The translations under genes were made by a program, and so were the position numbers. Below are positions 62,035 to 64,000 of a stretch of DNA of 64,000 nt, piece by piece. Position 1 is the stretch's first letter; every line of letters begins with the position of its first letter. The stretch lies in assembly GCA_001970955.1 (NCBI GenBank), contig MPUH01000137.1, positions 33,239-97,238 of the forward strand, written 5' to 3'. This stretch comes from Stentor coeruleus (Eukaryota; Ciliophora; Heterotrichea; Heterotrichida; Stentoridae). The notes below the pieces were generated by a model. It made no database searches. It worked only from the letters and a program-made list of their open reading frames with translations, and was not told the origin of the DNA.

Positions 62035-62878
62035 GTTGGAAGGATAATATAATTATATTAATCTTATGTTGCTATATTTTTATATAAGATTCTCATAAGA
62101 AGACTCTATAGAGAGATTATGAAAATAATGAATGGAAAGGGTTGGTTTTGATTTATTGTGGAAATGATTAATTTTTATGTTTTATCATCTGTATCAAGGC
62201 TAATTTATTATAGATGTAGAATCTATAATTAACCTCTTTATGGTATTTTTCTTCTCAGCCTGGCTTTGTGATTTATTCAAGATAAAACTAAAAAATTTCN
62301 CTCAGCCTGGCTTTGTGATTTATTCAAGATAAAACTAAAAAATTTCGTCCTTATGCTATAACCTACATAAAATTTTGGCTTCATCCTTAAAGATAAAGAA
62401 AAACTAGTCTTATCCATTTTTAGAGTTTAGATATGCATAAAAACTTATACATTTTTGTCTCCATCACAATATTTTTATTAAGATATAATTAAAGTTTATT
62501 ATAGTTCAGATAATCTATATCTAATTTTAACCATTATAATAGCAATTATGGACTTTAGGTGCAATTAGCTTGGATGCTCTCTCAAGGCGCTCTAGGGTAT
62601 ACATGTTTTTATCCTAGAATGGGTTTTATGTTATTAGTTTGTTCTCATCTTGATAATCAATACAGGAACAAGGGAAACTATAGTAATAACTATAAGCTAA
62701 ATGCATAACTTTATATCATTCCTCATCAGAATCTAAAAAAATATAGTTTTTACTCAACTAATCACTCTTAATTGTATCCTTTTAACTAATATTTTTTTCT
62801 AGTAATTTAAGAATCGATTCTCAAAAGTGATATACCAAAAGCAAGCAATCTTTATAGTATAAGTCTTACTATCTAAGA
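62035..62878. other. intergenic with scaffold join at 62300
   Basis: Single N at 62300 between exact 46-nt duplicates (62254-62299 and 62301-62346), an assembly seam. At about 62610-62638 a TCTAGG ... CCTAGA inverted pair could form a hairpin. Confidence 0.6.
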
Positions 62879-63050
62879 AAAGTAACAGTAAAGACCTCCT
62901 GAACCAAATAAAGAGTCACATAACCAGCGACAGCGAGTGGTTTAATATACCAAATCTGCCTAAAAAAGAGATCGTAGGACAAACAAACCTCGATCGGACA
63001 AGGTTTAAATCATGCCACCTTAACTATCACCCACTTTAAACTTTACTATC
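62879..63050. other. GC-enriched island, possible structured RNA
   Basis: 62881-62940 has 27 G+C of 60 and 62941-63000 has 22 of 60, well above the surroundings. It contains AACCA...TGGTT (about 62922-62942) and a perfect 6-bp hairpin AAACCT...AGGTTT (about 62985-63006). No coding frame. It does not match tRNA, 5S or the U1-U6 start motifs that I know. Strand unknown. Confidence 0.3.
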
Positions 63051-63298
63051 TAATTCTATAGCATAATCCCTTTATTTTGATCGAAGTTTATCAATTTGCC
63101 AGGCAAATTAACTCAAAAAAAATTTAAAATTTTTTTAATGCTATATAAACATTCTAAAGTTACTATAAATTATATCTGGCTTAGGACTTACTATTCGTGT
63201 AATAAGAGCTTTGAATCTTATAAATAAAAATTGAAACAATTGTCTACAATTTTGATTTAAAGATAAAAGGGCATGAAAAAAGACATATTATAATAATT
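63051..63298. other. intergenic
   Basis: AT-rich upstream region of the last gene; the ATG follows TATAATAATT. Confidence 0.45.
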
Positions 63299-64000
63299 AT
63301 GTTAAAGTGTAGTACCTTTGGATGCGATAAGCTTCCATATCTGCAATGCACTAAATGTGACAACCTAATACTTTGTAAAAATTGTATCCCTATCCACTAT
63401 CATAATAGTTTAGAAAATAATCTTAGGTGTAACTTTGAAAAAATTAAAATCAAGCTATCAGCAAGAAACTTTACAAAGCTAAGAAATAATACTAAAAAGT
63501 CAATAAGCAAAATTGAAGTCCAGAAAACTAAAATTATGACTGAAGCTCAAAAAGCTATTCTCCAAATAAATTCTATGGTGAAATTAGCATTTGATCAATT
63601 AGATAATATTATTCTAGAATACAACAAGATTTATAATAAAATAGAATTTGAAGAAGAAGATTATGAAAGGATAAATGATATTATAAGAGAGAGTTTAGAC
63701 TTTGAAAATCCTTCCTTTTCTGAAGTCGAAGGAAGTCTTACTAAAAAAACTCATCTAAGAGAAACTGGTAAGATTTTTAGAGAAAAACAAGTTAATTATA
63801 CTACTGTACCAGTCAAAATTATTGATAGTCCTGAAGAAGATTTCAGTGATGAAGAAGTTGAAGAAAAACAATTGAAAAAAGAGTACAAACTAGCAGATGA
63901 GCTTTTAGATGAAGAAAATAGGATTTTAATTGAAACTAATCCAATTATGATCAGTTATAAACAAATTGAAGGTAAGACTGAAAAGCCAATGACTTATAAC
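63299..64000 (+). CDS. B-box-like zinc-binding protein, 3' end cut by window
   Basis: 234 open codons running off the right edge. The N-terminus has eight spaced metal ligands: C4-x4-C9-x7-C17-x2-C20-x5-C26-x2-C29-x3-H33-x-H35 (start MLKCSTFGCDKLPYLQCTKC), a B-box/AN1-type double zinc site. A helical, coiled-coil-prone region follows (about 50-125), then acidic stretches (SPEEDFSDEEVEEKQ). B-box plus coiled coil is the front half of TRIM-like proteins; ciliates have many B-box/kelch proteins, so a kelch or other C-terminal domain may lie beyond the window. The frame is unbroken and the start context is usual. Confidence 0.75.
   Translation, partial: MLKCSTFGCDKLPYLQCTKCDNLILCKNCIPIHYHNSLENNLRCNFEKIKIKLSARNFTKLRNNTKKSISKIEVQKTKIMTEAQKAILQINSMVKLAFDQLDNIILEYNKIYNKIEFEEEDYERINDIIRESLDFENPSFSEVEGSLTKKTHLRETGKIFREKQVNYTTVPVKIIDSPEEDFSDEEVEEKQLKKEYKLADELLDEENRILIETNPIMISYKQIEGKTEKPMTYN

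Noticed and set aside
1-64000. tRNA, rRNA, CRISPR arrays, insertion sequences, telomeric repeats
   Set aside because: I looked for T-loop and D-loop consensus, rRNA core motifs, regularly spaced repeats, terminal inverted repeats with transposase, and CCCTAA-type arrays, and found none convincing. A covariance search would be needed for divergent tRNAs.

Overview
The window looks like macronuclear DNA of a heterotrich ciliate, most likely Stentor or a close relative. The sequence is very AT-rich. TAA, TAG and TGA all serve as terminators of intact genes, so the code is standard, unlike most ciliates. Four genes are interrupted only by 15- or 16-nt GT...AG introns (24880-24894, 50891-50905, 60862-60877, 61339-61353), and these tiny introns under the standard code are the Stentor hallmark. 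Several products are cilium or cortex related (DRC11, a GAR-domain coiled coil, a DZIP1-like protein, an IQ protein). The species assignment is inference from these traits; no marker gene was compared.

Layout. 1-10 kb: small unknown proteins, a PhyH-family dioxygenase, calreticulin, a three-finger C2H2 protein and an MFS transporter. 10-15.7 kb: an atypical kinase, an Alba protein lying 5 nt behind a DZIP1-like gene, and an F-box/RCC1/SAM protein. 15.7-20.4 kb: no intact gene, but two tandem copies of a decayed two-gene unit. 20.4-27.6 kb: GAR-domain coiled coil, ankyrin protein, DRC11 AAA ATPase. 27.9-33.5 kb: a divergent pair of GBP/atlastin-like large GTPases, one with a premature TAA. 35-43.3 kb: two paralogs of an unrecognised family with conserved upstream blocks, a 52-residue membrane protein, ribosomal protein uS9 and small unknowns. 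43.7-55.2 kb: Dopey-family protein, CNBD potassium channel with a zinc knuckle, uS9 pseudogene, acylated armadillo-like protein, acylated PP2C, MAPKKK-like kinase. 55.6-64 kb: WD40/TRP-type channel fusion, a head-to-head pair (IQ protein and possible Sfi1-like coiled coil), and the first 234 codons of a B-box-like protein cut by the window edge.

The most unusual signal is not a gene. Around most genes the coding strand is C-rich and nearly G-free upstream, and G-rich and nearly C-free downstream. In long genes the third positions swing between C-rich and G-rich segments every few hundred bases. The pattern is missing in the decayed 16-20 kb block and weak around the GTPase pair. The decayed block also holds reading frames in which nearly every stop is TAA or TAG at a place where glutamine would fit.

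Four single N positions (10117, 15828, 47119, 62300) mark scaffold joins; three are flanked by exact duplicates of 78, 54 and 46 nt that are probably unmerged contig ends. Genes are not arranged in operons. The many divergent pairs suggest shared promoters, and most starts sit right behind a short ATAA-like tract.
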